From Setoptus koraiensis (taxonomy: Eukaryota; Arthropoda), in assembly GCA_048013815.1 (NCBI GenBank), contig CM106585.1:4464001-4528000 (forward strand): a stretch of DNA of 64,000 nucleotides, written 5' to 3'. Position 1 is the first letter of the stretch; each line of letters opens with the position of its first letter. The notes beneath the pieces are model-generated. The model made no database searches, had not been told where the DNA came from, and worked only from the letters and a program-made list of their open reading frames with translations. Position numbers and translations under genes: made by a program. Below are positions 1-9,879 of this stretch, piece after piece.

Positions 1-411
1 ATGCACCAGCGGTCGGCCTGCACCAGCGGCCAGCCGAACAACCGTCGGATTGGCTGGCGTGCGTTTGTCAGCGACCGGCCGGCGCAACGGCCGGTAACGA
101 GCATCATCATGAGCCACCAGCACTGGTGCTGACGCTGGTGCCGAGGCTGGTGCCGAGGCTGGTTTAGACGCCGGTATCGACACTGGTGGCGCTGCCCATC
201 CGCAGGGGCGTCAGGTGGGCGTTTTGCACGAGTTTCAATCGGCGTCGTGATTGCAATTTAATATTTATTGTGTTTTATCATCATGTTATGCGTGCGCCAT
301 GATGAAGCGATCATCGATTGTTATGGTCGCGGCGGCCGCTGGCCGAAAAGTGGCGCTTCTCGCGTTTGTTATTGTTTTTGTGGGCTTGCTCCATCGCGCC
401 GTACCTGGCCA

Positions 412-459
412 CTGCACCACAGACTCTGCACCACAGACTCTGCACCACAGACTCTGCAC
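412..459. repeat. 14-bp tandem repeat (about 3 copies)
   Basis: The unit GACTCTGCACCACA is repeated in tandem about three times with almost no divergence. It lies in the presumed Wnt intron and nothing indicates function. Confidence 0.8.
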
Positions 460-932
460 TGCACACTCTGTAGACCGGCATGGGCCGACACGGACCGCTG
501 CGGGCCGGCCTCTCGCAAACCAGAGTGGACCCGACCAGAATAAACCGGCGTGCACCGGTACGGGCGGGCCGGTATGGCATGCGAGCGCCATGAGCGAGCG
601 AGCAGGCCGGCGAAACGGGCCGGCGCTATAAGCGAGCGAAATAGGCGAGCGAACAGGCGAGCGCAACAAGTGGAGACTTCGCGCCGAGAAGCGCCGGACG
701 ATAATTATGATTACACGGCGCTGGGCGATATCAATGGCTTCGGCGGGCGCAACAAGTGCGCGAATTGGCGCAACCCGGTGTGTGGTCTATCAGAAGTGGC
801 CCGTTGAATTGATGCGTAACTAATTGCATTTGCATCGCGGTGCAGCGCGCCTCCCTCGACTGCAACCTGTCGTCTCACTTTCACACAAGCGCCGGCGCGG
901 TTGTTGCCGCCGTCGATGTTGCTGTTGCCGTT

Positions 933-980
933 GTTGTCGGTGTTGTCGGTGTTGTCGGTGTTGTCGGTGTTGTCGGTGTT
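933..980. repeat. 9-bp tandem repeat GTTGTCGGT
   Basis: Five perfect or near-perfect copies of GTTGTCGGT, followed by looser GTTGTTGCT units. It produces valine- and glycine-rich false reading frames on the plus strand. Confidence 0.85.
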
Positions 981-1065
981 GTTGCTGTTGTTGCTGCTTT
1001 TGTAGTGCTGTTGCCGTTGTGCGGTGCGGCGCAAGCCGCAACAACGCGCCCAGCGAGCCGGCGAC

Positions 1066-1155
1066 AACAACACAACGGCACCGCAACAGCAACAGCAGCA
1101 CAACAACACAACAACAACAGCAACAGCAGCAGCAGAAACAACAACACGCAAACAA
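1066..1155. repeat. CAA/CAG low-complexity tract
   Basis: A run of CAA, CAG and AAC trinucleotides of about 90 bp. It gives poly-Gln, poly-Asn and poly-Thr frames on the plus strand and Leu/Cys frames on the minus strand. No splice or start context supports coding. Confidence 0.8.
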
Positions 1156-2729
1156 CAGGGCAACAGGTGCATGTTGTTGTTATGTTGTTATTTTGTGTTG
1201 CGTTGCGCGCCTAATTGAGACATCCAGTCGGTGCGCGATGGCCACCATCAATGATAATTACTTTCGCTCGCTTCTTTTCTCATGAGAACAACGGCGGCGC
1301 TTTTGCAAGCCGCTTCGCTGCGTTACAACTTCATTAGGCCTCTCGCTAAATCGCCATTCAATGGCTATTCGATGGCGATCCAATGGCAATCCAATGAGAG
1401 ATCCGATGAGAGATCCGACGAGCTCGCATGGCGGACGACGAGCACTATTGACGAGCGGCCGTTGCAGTTGATGGCCGATGGTGCTAATCAATTAGTTATA
1501 GGCGCCGCACAATCGAGCTTCATTATTCATTATGTTTGGCTCGATGAGCACAATGCGCCGGTCGCCGACGAGCGGCGATAAAACGTCGGATATGCTCATG
1601 TGTTTATATATTTATACGCTCATGTATTTATATACTTGTGTGCTCATGCATTTATCTGTTTATACGCTCATGCATTTATATGTTTGTTCGGGGCTTCGTG
1701 CCACTCCGAGCGGCCAGCCAATGGACACGTCCGACAGAATTGAGAGTGAGCGCCGACAGCGCCGAGCGGCTGCAAATGCGCAAATTTACGCAAGTGGAAT
1801 TGCGCCAATTCGGACGAGTCGAGACGCGAAATCAAACACGCCGGACACTGGATAGAGAGAGAGAGAGATACTGCGATTGCGATCGCAAGTGTTGGCATTG
1901 TTCGCGTTTGTTCGCGTTCGTTCGTGTTTGTTCGTGTTGCCTCGCCAAACATATGCCGCCGGGCCGGTCTCAAATGGCAAGCCACACTGCATGCCGCAAA
2001 CGGCGCTGGCCGCCGCTCGGGCCGCCACTCGGGCCGGCGCGGTCATTTCGGCCGGCAGCGAGTGCCATTTCGCGAGCCGAGCGAGCGTTCGCGGCGAGCC
2101 GAGCGAGCGTTCGGGAGCGCCTGCGAGCCGCCTCGAATGGATCTTGGGCTCATTGTGTGGCGGTAATATAATATGGCCAGAATAAATTATATTGGCCGCG
2201 AGACGCGAGCCGTCGACGCGCCGGTCGGAGGCATCGCACGGCCGGAGCACTTGTTACATTGCATGACAGCCATGTCCAGTTTGCGCCGCTTGCGCCGACA
2301 TTTCGAGCAAACTGCCGGCCAGCGCCGACTGTTGCCCTGCCTAAAACAAAAAGCGTCTCAACATCAATTTATCCACAACATAATAATCTAATCTATCCGC
2401 GGCGCGCAAACAACTGTGCAAGCATCCGCACGGCGGCCGGCCGAGCGGCCACTGGGCGGCCGAATATCCGCGCCGCCGCGGCCAGATATCAAAGGAGGAC
2501 CGCCGGGTCGAGCCGTGCGCCGACGGAACGGCCCGCGGAACGGCCGACACAACGTTCGAAAGAGCGTTCGAAAGAACGACCGACGGAACGGCCAGAATAA
2601 ACAGAGGATGCAGGCTGAGCAGCTCGAGATAATGACGACTACTGGCCGGATTAATTGCGCTGCCCGCGAACAGCGCCGGCAAGTGCATTACCGTGGAACA
2701 CACACCGACACCGGCGTTACCTAACGCCT

Positions 2730-2815
2730 AATGTTGCCTACACAACGATGTTGCGCAATAATGCTGCACAATAATGCTGCGTAAAACGTTGCGCAATAAT
2801 GTTGCGTAAAACGTT
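2730..2815. repeat. Degenerate repeats based on GTTGCGCAATAAT / GTTGCGTAAAAC
   Basis: Alternating units such as TGTTGCGCAATAAT and TGCGTAAAACG recur about six times over 85 bp with substitutions between copies, typical of slippage. Confidence 0.7.
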
Positions 2816-3257
2816 GCAGCTCGCCACCGCCTGTCGGTCATTACACGACAGGTGAGACAAGTGGCGGCAATGAACAGCGCAGACTGTAAACGTTTTGCGA
2901 GATTTGTGTCAACCGTGGCCGCGGTCGCGCAATCGGCCCGCGCTGTCGGATGTTGTACGGGCCGCAGCGGTCATCTGCGCATCGGGCAGCCCGTGTCGGC
3001 CGTATCTGGCCGTATCTGGCCTGTCCGGCCCATCTCAGATAGGTTATCTGCAGCATCTCAAGCGTGCGCACGACGCAACAAGATGCGAGATCCGACAACA
3101 GATTAGGCCGGCGCGGCGCGTCCAGCGTCACGAACGGCGACCCTGTTGCTGGCGGCCGCCGCCAGTGCCCATTAATTAATTAATCGCACCATTAGCACCG
3201 TGTAGTGTTATGTTCACAAATCACAATTGAATCATCATCGCGCCTCGCCCTTGAATC

Positions 3258-3393
3258 GCTGAAGAATCAGTGCGAAATCGGCGCAAAATCAGTGCGAAAT
3301 CACTGCAAAATCGGTGCGAAATGAGCGCAGAATCATAGCAAAATCAGAGAAGAATCAGAGCAGAATCAGCGCCAATTCGGCGCAAAATCATTA
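3258..3393. repeat. Degenerate 10-12 bp repeat (AATCAGTGCGA)
   Basis: About ten diverged copies of a unit close to AATCAGTGCGA run through this stretch. It lies about 60 bp inside the presumed Wnt intron, just downstream of the donor in the minus-strand sense. Confidence 0.75.
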
Positions 3394-3455
3394 TCGGCTT
3401 CATTATGACGGCCTCATTTGTTTATGGTCATACTCAATATGGTCGCAATACTCAC

Positions 3456-5315
3456 CAGGCGTCCGGCTTTGTTGTTGTGCATGTTCATGGCTTGCCTTAT
3501 GTCTTGATGATACTTGAGCGAGTTCGCCTCCATCAGCGACCTCATGAGTTGTTGTTGTTGTTGCTCGTCCAGCACCACATTGCCGCTGCCGCTCCAACTA
3601 ACTAAATTATTGCCGGCGCTGCAAGCGCTGCTCGGAATGATTGTTGAATCCCTGACGGTGCCCTGTTCGCCGACAATTGTGTTGACTCTATTTGACCCGA
3701 CAGCCGATAGCGGTCGGGTGGCGGGCTCACGCTCGGGCACTTCGTTTCTGTTTGTGGCCCCGGATAGCGCCGCAAACTCAAAGCTTCGACGTTTTCTCTT
3801 GATAACTTTATCAGACACAACAATAAAACTGGCGCTCGTCTTAACGGCATTCCTCGCTGGCGGCGCTGTTACCGCTGACACTGGCGCGGATAGTTCATTT
3901 AAAACTTGGCTTCGTTTATCAGCGGATACAGTATTCGTATTGTCGGACGGCTGCTGCTCTCGTTGAGCTCTCGTTATATAGTTTGACTCTGTGTTGGCCG
4001 CGTGCTGATACAAATTGGTACTGATGTGATTGGTGTTGCTGGTGGTGGCCGTTATTACGGGGGCCAAATGGGGCGCCGAGCCGCCGACAGCGGGCAGCGA
4101 TTCGTTTGAGTAGTAGTGGCTCTTCTGGGCGCTTGATTTTATCGATTGGTGCTGCTGTTTCGGCTGCTGGCCACCATGTAGCGCATACAGAATAGAGTCT
4201 TTGGTTGATTTTGTATGAAGAGTTGCTTTTGAATTGGTGGCTGAACTGAAATCATTCAAATGTTGTTGCTTGTGCGCCGCATGAGCATGATTCTGCTGAT
4301 GATGATGATGCGCCAATTGTTCGTGCTGGCTCGTCGTCTTGGTGGACATAAAACTCTTTTGGGCCAGATAAGTGTGCATCTTCTCGACGGCCTCGGCGAA
4401 ATGTTTTGCATGCAACATTCCGTAGCGAACGTTCTCGTGGCAGCCGCCCCAGACCCAGTTTCGTTCTTTGTCGAGGCTGCGACCGTCCATGGTTTTATCA
4501 CAGGCGCAATCGCTGATGTCGCCCATACTGCAGGCTTTGGCTATCGAGTGAACAATTCCGGCTGCCGTGATCGCGTGGATGAAGGCGCTTTCTTTGTTTC
4601 CGACTGAACAAACAGGAATCAATGTGACAATGTAACAAAATATTAATTTACAGTGGCCGAAGAGGCAATCATCTAGCTCGCAACTTGTCAGAAAAAAGAG
4701 CTCACAACTTGTCAGCAACGTTGCCAAAACTCGTGACGGACGAGTTTTGGCGAAAACTTGACACACTGTCGACCTACCTGAATGCGCCGAATGTCCCGTG
4801 ATGAGATGATGATCTCCATGAGGATGACTACAATTCCAGCGTTCTTTCTGGAATTGTTTCTGGCATTCTTTTATGCCGTTTAGGGCGCCATTGTTGATAG
4901 CTGCGATTGCGTTCGGTTGCGAATTCTTGCACATTCTTAGCTGGCTGGACACGTGCGCCGGCACCAAGGAGCAAATATTGAACTGTTGGTGGTGGTGGTG
5001 CTGCTGTTGCTGTTGGTTGTGGTGATGTTGCTGATGTGATGGCGATTTAACGGGAACTTCATTGTTTAAATTGTTGTGCAAATTATACTGGGCATGGTTG
5101 CCGTAGAGTTGATTAACATCGTTGAATTGGTTGTTGTTACTATTTTTATGCTGCTGATTGGCGAGCGATTGGCCGGCGCTAGAGGAATACAATTCTGAGG
5201 CGCTGACCAGATAACTCGAGGCGCGTTGCCCATGGTAATTGTGACTATTTGAATGGCTGATTAGTGATGACATACACAAAAGTGCCAATAACAATGTCAT
5301 TTGAATGTTCATCAT
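3456..5315 (-). CDS. Wnt family secreted signalling protein, N-terminal part (2 exons)
   Basis: Exon 1 (5315-4778) and exon 2 (4603-3456) are joined by a 174-nt GT-AG intron with matching phase 1. The start at 5315 gives a signal peptide beginning MMNIQMTLLLALLC; in-frame ATGs also occur at 5381 and 5426. Wnt hallmarks in order: a conserved block ending ECQKQFQKERWNC, then ESAFIHAITAAGIVHSIAKAC, CACD, WVWGGCHENVRYG and MNMHNNKAGR. The last block ends at a donor exactly where many Wnt genes carry an intron. Between ENVRYG and NNKAGR lies an insertion of about 275 residues rich in His, Gln, Ser and Asn. The N-terminal region also has a Gln/His tract. The acylated Ser and Cys-rich C-terminal half are absent from the window. 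Wnts are lipid-modified ligands for Frizzled receptors. The subfamily is uncertain; Drosophila Wnt5 also has extra segments. Confidence 0.9.
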
Positions 5316-5426
5316 TTTACTGGACTGTGGACTGGACAAAATTGTCGCCATACTGCAAACATTCTGCTCATTCAAGCTCATGGATATCGTGTGTGACTTT
5401 GTTACGTAACACCTGAACAGTATCAT

Positions 5427-6316
5427 GTGACAGTTTTTGGATGCAATGTGCTCTAAATGCTAATTAATTCATGTGTCCGACGATTCGAAACTAATTATCA
5501 AACTCGTTCGTTACCCCGAACTGATCTATCTGAGCTTGAAACGATTGCTGATCGCCCCAAACTGCTCGCGCGGACGTTGGTGATTTTTGATGATTTCTTG
5601 CGGATTCTTAAGTAAGACACACGTTTTAGGGATTATCTATCTGCTTATTGTTTGAACTTGAATTTTCTTGCCGGACAACGGAGGTCAAGTGCGGATAAAC
5701 ACTGGCCGGTGTGAATTGTTTGTGGACTCTGGATTATTTCTTTGGCCAACTAAAGCGCCGATGCGATGATTTTGTTGCATTCGAATTGGCACTTTTGCAG
5801 CATTTTTTCAAGTTCGAAGCGGCCAGCACGCATGCGCACCAATTTAAACCGGTAGGTTGAGCATGCGCGCTGTCGTTTGCAGAACTGGCAAACTGAAATA
5901 TAGAAAGCGTGCTTGAGGAAAAAACCATTAGAGGTCGCTTGTTGATTGCAGGGCCGTGGCCCATTGAAACAGCAGAACCGTAAAGGCTAATTGTAACCAT
6001 ATTTTCCTCAATATAAATATATTAATATCTACTGCAGCCAACACGGCACAAGGCCCCGATCGAAGCGCCCTCCATCAGAGCGGCACGTCACTGGCAGGAA
6101 CATAGTGACTTACTTCGGTTTTTATCATCAGACCATTGCGTCAATTTGTGCGGGCCCGCTGCAACATTTAAACCGCAACTGTACTGTTTACAAGCAACTC
6201 GTTATACATTGCAACAATCGGACCAAGCACGTTACATGGAAACGAGGACAATACATTTGCAAACCATACATTTGCAACACAAAAAAAAACAAACAAATAA
6301 ATAGATCTCAATAAAA
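5427..6316. promoter_or_regulatory. Divergent upstream region between Wnt and zinc-finger genes
   Basis: This interval separates the Wnt start (minus strand) from the zinc-finger gene (plus strand) and should hold both promoters and 5' leaders. An AT-rich island with TATAAATATAT-like sequence lies near 6010-6030. A 69-codon open frame at 6105-6314 stops directly before the zinc-finger ATG in the same frame and is best read as leader. A possible Cys-rich short exon on the minus strand (5750-5892) is discussed in the findings. Confidence 0.45.
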
Positions 6317-6943
6317 ATGGACGAGGTTGTGGAGCACTCCGGCACCGAATCTGGCATCGATCTCATATTGGCCGTAGTCAAGGACGCGCAAGAGCTAAGG
6401 TCCTATGTCAATGACAAAGTGGAGAGTATATTATTCAGAGTGAACGATTTGTCGGCCAATTACGTTAAGCGACGCAATAAACGGAAAAGCAAAACGCCAG
6501 TCAGATATATTTGTGACGACGATCAAAGCGGAGACCTTGAACTAGACGGACATTGTGGAGATCTTGGACTGGACGATCAATGTGGGGATCTTGGACTGGA
6601 CAACCACTCCACCATTGAGTATGCCTCCGACATTGAGGCCGATTCTCCGGTCAATCATGAAGACAATGTCGATAACAGCGGATCGAGTCAAAGTTCCTCA
6701 AAGAGAACACAAAGCACGCCTAACAAGAGGCTAAAGAATGCTTCCGACGAGTCAAACAATGATATCAGGCCCTACGCATGCGAGTACTGTGATAGAACAT
6801 ATGGATGGCAAATGTCTCTTCAGCGTCACATCAAAGAAAGTCACGATGACAGTGCCAGGTTTGAGTGCAGGGCTTGTCCAAAGATTTTCACCAGAAGATA
6901 TCTGTTATCAAGGCATGAATCAACGCACACGCGTCAAGACTAA
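6317..6943 (+). CDS. Two-finger C2H2 zinc-finger protein, intronless, 208 aa
   Basis: A single open frame starts in good context (AAAATGG). Two adjacent C2H2 fingers sit at the C-terminus, roughly residues 153-176 (YACEYC ... HIKESH) and 182-204 (FECRAC ... HESTH). Upstream is an acidic, Ser-rich region with three tandem copies of an ~11-residue unit (GDLELDGHC, GDLGLDDQC, GDLGLDN), then a basic stretch KRRNKRKSK that may serve as a nuclear signal. The family binds DNA or RNA in the nucleus; the target cannot be told. The stop lies 68 bp from the stop of the convergent ACAD9-like gene. An AATAAA at 7005-7010 probably serves as its polyadenylation signal. No clear ortholog is recognised. Confidence 0.85.
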   Translation: MDEVVEHSGTESGIDLILAVVKDAQELRSYVNDKVESILFRVNDLSANYVKRRNKRKSKTPVRYICDDDQSGDLELDGHCGDLGLDDQCGDLGLDNHSTIEYASDIEADSPVNHEDNVDNSGSSQSSSKRTQSTPNKRLKNASDESNNDIRPYACEYCDRTYGWQMSLQRHIKESHDDSARFECRACPKIFTRRYLLSRHESTHTRQD

Positions 6944-6957
6944 CAACAAAGTATGTA

Positions 6958-7010
6958 TTTATTAATTTATACACAGTTAAATCAGAAAAAATTTAATTGT
7001 CAGAAATAAA
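6958..7010. terminator. Overlapping convergent polyadenylation signals
   Basis: AATAAA on the minus strand (6958-6963) lies 48 nt past the stop of the ACAD9-like gene. AATAAA on the plus strand (7005-7010) abuts that same stop. The two transcripts must overlap in their 3' ends. Confidence 0.6.
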
Positions 7011-9152
7011 CTATATGTTAACGTCTACAGGTGGTTTCGGATAATAACCGCCACACCTCAAATTGGTTGTATTGATTGTGTCTGATACATTTTCCGACCT
7101 CTCCAACGGATCTGACTGAATCTCAGCTATGTGAAGTCGAACATTGCGCAGGGCTTCAGCGGATAGGACATTAGCCGAGACTGTTTCCAATTCTCCATTA
7201 TGGGTTCCATTACAAAATGATCTGCTCGATCTAGCTAGAACAGTTATTAACATAAACGAGTCAATAACCAATTGAGCAAGTCTTGATAATTCAACTTGTT
7301 TTGATGGGGCGTCGACACCATGGCGCAGGCATATAATCTCTGTAGAATATTTGACTCTCTTGATTATGAACTCAAGTCTTCTAGCGGCTTCCTCTAGCCT
7401 CGGGTGAATGTTGCCCTTGATATCGGCGTCTAATGTCAGCCAATCATTTGTCTCCACAGCCTCTTTAAAAGTGATCTTTGTGAGGTATCCTGGATACCAA
7501 GGGGCTAACCTAAGTTTACTCAGGTGTACATGATTAAGTCTGGCGTACCAGAACACTCCTAAAGTTCCTATATATATGCGATTGTGCAAGCACCCATCCA
7601 TGAACGAATCCAATATATTTATCTGTTCTTGGAGTCGTGAGGTTAAGAACATGTCTGAGCCGCAAATCTGCTGAAGATTTCGTAATATATCTGAGCCATA
7701 TTCTACAGCTAATGTCTTTGTGATTGCAGCCTCGATATGACTATCGAAACCATCGTTAAGTCCATCGTACATTCCTGCCACAAAATAGACCATGGATTCG
7801 ATTGCAAATATCTTGTTTGTCGCATCAGCCAAACGGTTTTGAATTATATCACATCCAAGTAGGCCTCTTTTATGATCTGTTAGGTATTTATAAGATCGAC
7901 GAAGTGTATCTTTTAGCATTCCAAGAATAACTGCGCTAGCGCCTAGTTGCCCGAGACCTTTAATGTTGACAGGCCAAGCTGATTTTCTCTGAGCAGGAAA
8001 AACCTCATAATCTTTTGAGATGACCAGGTCGAGATCAATGTCGTGATATTTCAGACCCGCAGAATCATGATAAACTGGACTGAAAGATTTAATAAGATCC
8101 TTAGAAACAATACATGCTGCAGTTAGGGGGTCGCTGGAAGGATTCGGTTCTTGTCCTGTAGCCTTGACTCCAACTTTGTTTGCTAGAGTGCCATCTCTGA
8201 AGAAGACTAAATAATTCTCAACATTGTCTTCGACAAGTAAGCGAAATTTTTTCCCCTGTATTGACCACAGACTATTAATATCATCATCCATTCCTAGAGT
8301 CGACCATTCTTGAGGTGGTAGAGATCCGAAGTGCAATGGACGCTCTGTATAGGCGAATCCTATTGGTGGAAGAATGCGATCGTGCTTGCGATTTTCGAAA
8401 TCTAAGCTCACCTGAGGCAATAGGGCATTTTTCAGATTGATATTGTTTGTTTTTTTCAACGGATAGTATGTGAGACAGTTCCTCGTGATCAATGATAGGA
8501 TCGATTTGGTGACATCGATGTGAGTGAATTCCATATCTTTGCTACCTTTTGTAAATAGGTCTGAATCAGATGTAGGTTTAGAGAGGTCAGTTTCGTAGCA
8601 ACATCGACTTGATGAGCCTATTGCATCAAAGATGGTCATCATCTCTGTAACAGACAGTTCATACATATTGTTGAAATTGAATTGTTGTAACTTGTCTGGA
8701 TCGTTCCAAATCTTTGGCCATAGCTGGTGGACCATTTTAGATTGGTCATATAACAATGCGGATTCCTTTCGATTATCAAGACATTCTGGATAAACGAGAA
8801 AGTCGGCATCTAATTTGCCAACGAACATATCTATGGCCAGTGAGCCCTTTTTGTCGATCTTTTTCATCTTGTCCGTTATGTTGAGAGAAAGCAATGGTTT
8901 CTCTGCGACAATGTCCGGCCTCTCAAATCCTGATATTCCCCTCTCCTCCTCCTTGATGTCATACTTGTGGTCGTCATTACTGATGTCCAGCAATTCCTTA
9001 TTTTCCTCGGTGCCTTGTTTCTGATTCAGATGGGCAATCCGTTTGACTGTTCTGTTGTGTTGACGAAGCAGAGTGTGCCGCACAGCAGAGCCACGACATA
9101 TAGTGTGTCCTAGGCGTGTAAACATGTTGAAATAGGATAAATTATGATACAA
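7011..9152 (-). CDS. Divergent ACAD9/Enigma-like acyl-CoA dehydrogenase, intronless, 713 aa
   Basis: The C-terminal half follows the ACAD9/VLCAD pattern: LGQLGASAVILGMLKDTLRR, then IESMVYFVAGMYDG, HIEAAITKTLAVEYGSD, and a C-terminal extension with HPRLEEAARRLEF and TVLARSSRSFCNG resembling that of ACAD9. The N-terminus is Arg-rich and fits a mitochondrial presequence; an alternative start is Met10 (9125). ACAD9 acts as a flavoprotein dehydrogenase and as a complex I assembly factor; insect Enigma is a divergent relative. Here the usual FEGTN motif carrying the catalytic Glu appears as MDGCL at about residues 518-522. The mid-domain is hard to align and lacks the usual FAD-binding signature, so a non-enzymatic assembly role is likely. 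Enigma-like versus ACAD9 proper is not settled. Confidence 0.8.
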   Translation of the reverse strand: MYHNLSYFNMFTRLGHTICRGSAVRHTLLRQHNRTVKRIAHLNQKQGTEENKELLDISNDDHKYDIKEEERGISGFERPDIVAEKPLLSLNITDKMKKIDKKGSLAIDMFVGKLDADFLVYPECLDNRKESALLYDQSKMVHQLWPKIWNDPDKLQQFNFNNMYELSVTEMMTIFDAIGSSSRCCYETDLSKPTSDSDLFTKGSKDMEFTHIDVTKSILSLITRNCLTYYPLKKTNNINLKNALLPQVSLDFENRKHDRILPPIGFAYTERPLHFGSLPPQEWSTLGMDDDINSLWSIQGKKFRLLVEDNVENYLVFFRDGTLANKVGVKATGQEPNPSSDPLTAACIVSKDLIKSFSPVYHDSAGLKYHDIDLDLVISKDYEVFPAQRKSAWPVNIKGLGQLGASAVILGMLKDTLRRSYKYLTDHKRGLLGCDIIQNRLADATNKIFAIESMVYFVAGMYDGLNDGFDSHIEAAITKTLAVEYGSDILRNLQQICGSDMFLTSRLQEQINILDSFMDGCLHNRIYIGTLGVFWYARLNHVHLSKLRLAPWYPGYLTKITFKEAVETNDWLTLDADIKGNIHPRLEEAARRLEFIIKRVKYSTEIICLRHGVDAPSKQVELSRLAQLVIDSFMLITVLARSSRSFCNGTHNGELETVSANVLSAEALRNVRLHIAEIQSDPLERSENVSDTINTTNLRCGGYYPKPPVDVNI

Positions 9153-9879
9153 TTGAGGAATCCATGGGTCAGAATGGTGCTCGAAGGAACAATGATCTCA
9201 TGAACATGTGACCCGACAAGTCCCGTTTGCACCATGTGTGTTGTGATTGTTATGCTTGCCTGCGCACGCCCACTCATTGGCTGTCCGCTCAATGCCACAC
9301 CCATCCCGTGAGCGGTCCGGGTATGAAACACGCAGTGATAATGGTGACAAACTGATTGTCGGCGCAGTCGAAACCCGTGTTCGACCGTGGCTTATGGCGC
9401 TAATCACAGGCGACATGTTGATGCACCCGACTGTACCCGACGCATCAGGTATGCCGCGACATGGCACGCCCCAAAGTTAAAACCATATTCACCCAAGACT
9501 GGTATACTCGATATCAATACCGATGTAATTGAAAAAAACTCTCGACACGGCGCTACTTATGGGGCCGGTGTACGAGGTGGTTGAGACCAAAATGAGGCCC
9601 CTCACTCTCGGATGCGGCATACCGATTGTGCGGTACCGCCCCAAGAAAGTCCGCGAGCGCACTACCCGCACGCGTAAAATTTCAACGTTGCCTCTGATGC
9701 AGCAAACGATAATGTTTATTGGTGATTATCCCTGTTCGCTTCGAACGTCTGCGTTGACCAACGCATTATTGCAAGAAATCATTTATCTTATCGACTGACT
9801 TGCGAATATACCGAGCAATCCAGTCGGCCAAACCAACCAACCAACCAAAGAACCAAACACAAAACTGCTCCACTGCAGC
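9153..9879. promoter_or_regulatory. Divergent intergenic region with (AACC)n run
   Basis: This stretch lies between the divergently transcribed ACAD9-like and PHD genes and probably carries both promoters. A short (CCAA)n run sits at about 9825-9848, just upstream of the PHD start. Open frames of 60-90 codons occur on both strands but show no domain, splice signal or codon pattern I can support. Confidence 0.4.

Larger units (their letters stand above)
1..3455. other. Non-coding, micro-repeat-rich region, probably Wnt intron
   Basis: No convincing exon is seen on either strand. The Wnt exon to the right ends at 3456 with a clean donor (GTGAGT, minus strand). The cysteine-rich C-terminal half of Wnt is not found here, so this stretch is best read as intron, with the remaining exons beyond the left edge. 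Open frames here are rich in Cys, Gln or Arg and follow from GTT/CAA and CGG/GCC micro-repeats. Base composition is GC-rich and CpG-rich compared with the neighbouring exons. Confidence 0.6.

Noticed and set aside
711-1285. Cys-, Leu- and Gln-rich open frames on both strands
   Set aside because: They follow directly from GTT/CAA and CGG micro-repeats, are open in several frames at once, and have no splice or start support.
9529-9798. 89-codon frame between the ACAD9-like and PHD genes
   Set aside because: No domain and no splice signal; lies in the presumed promoter region.
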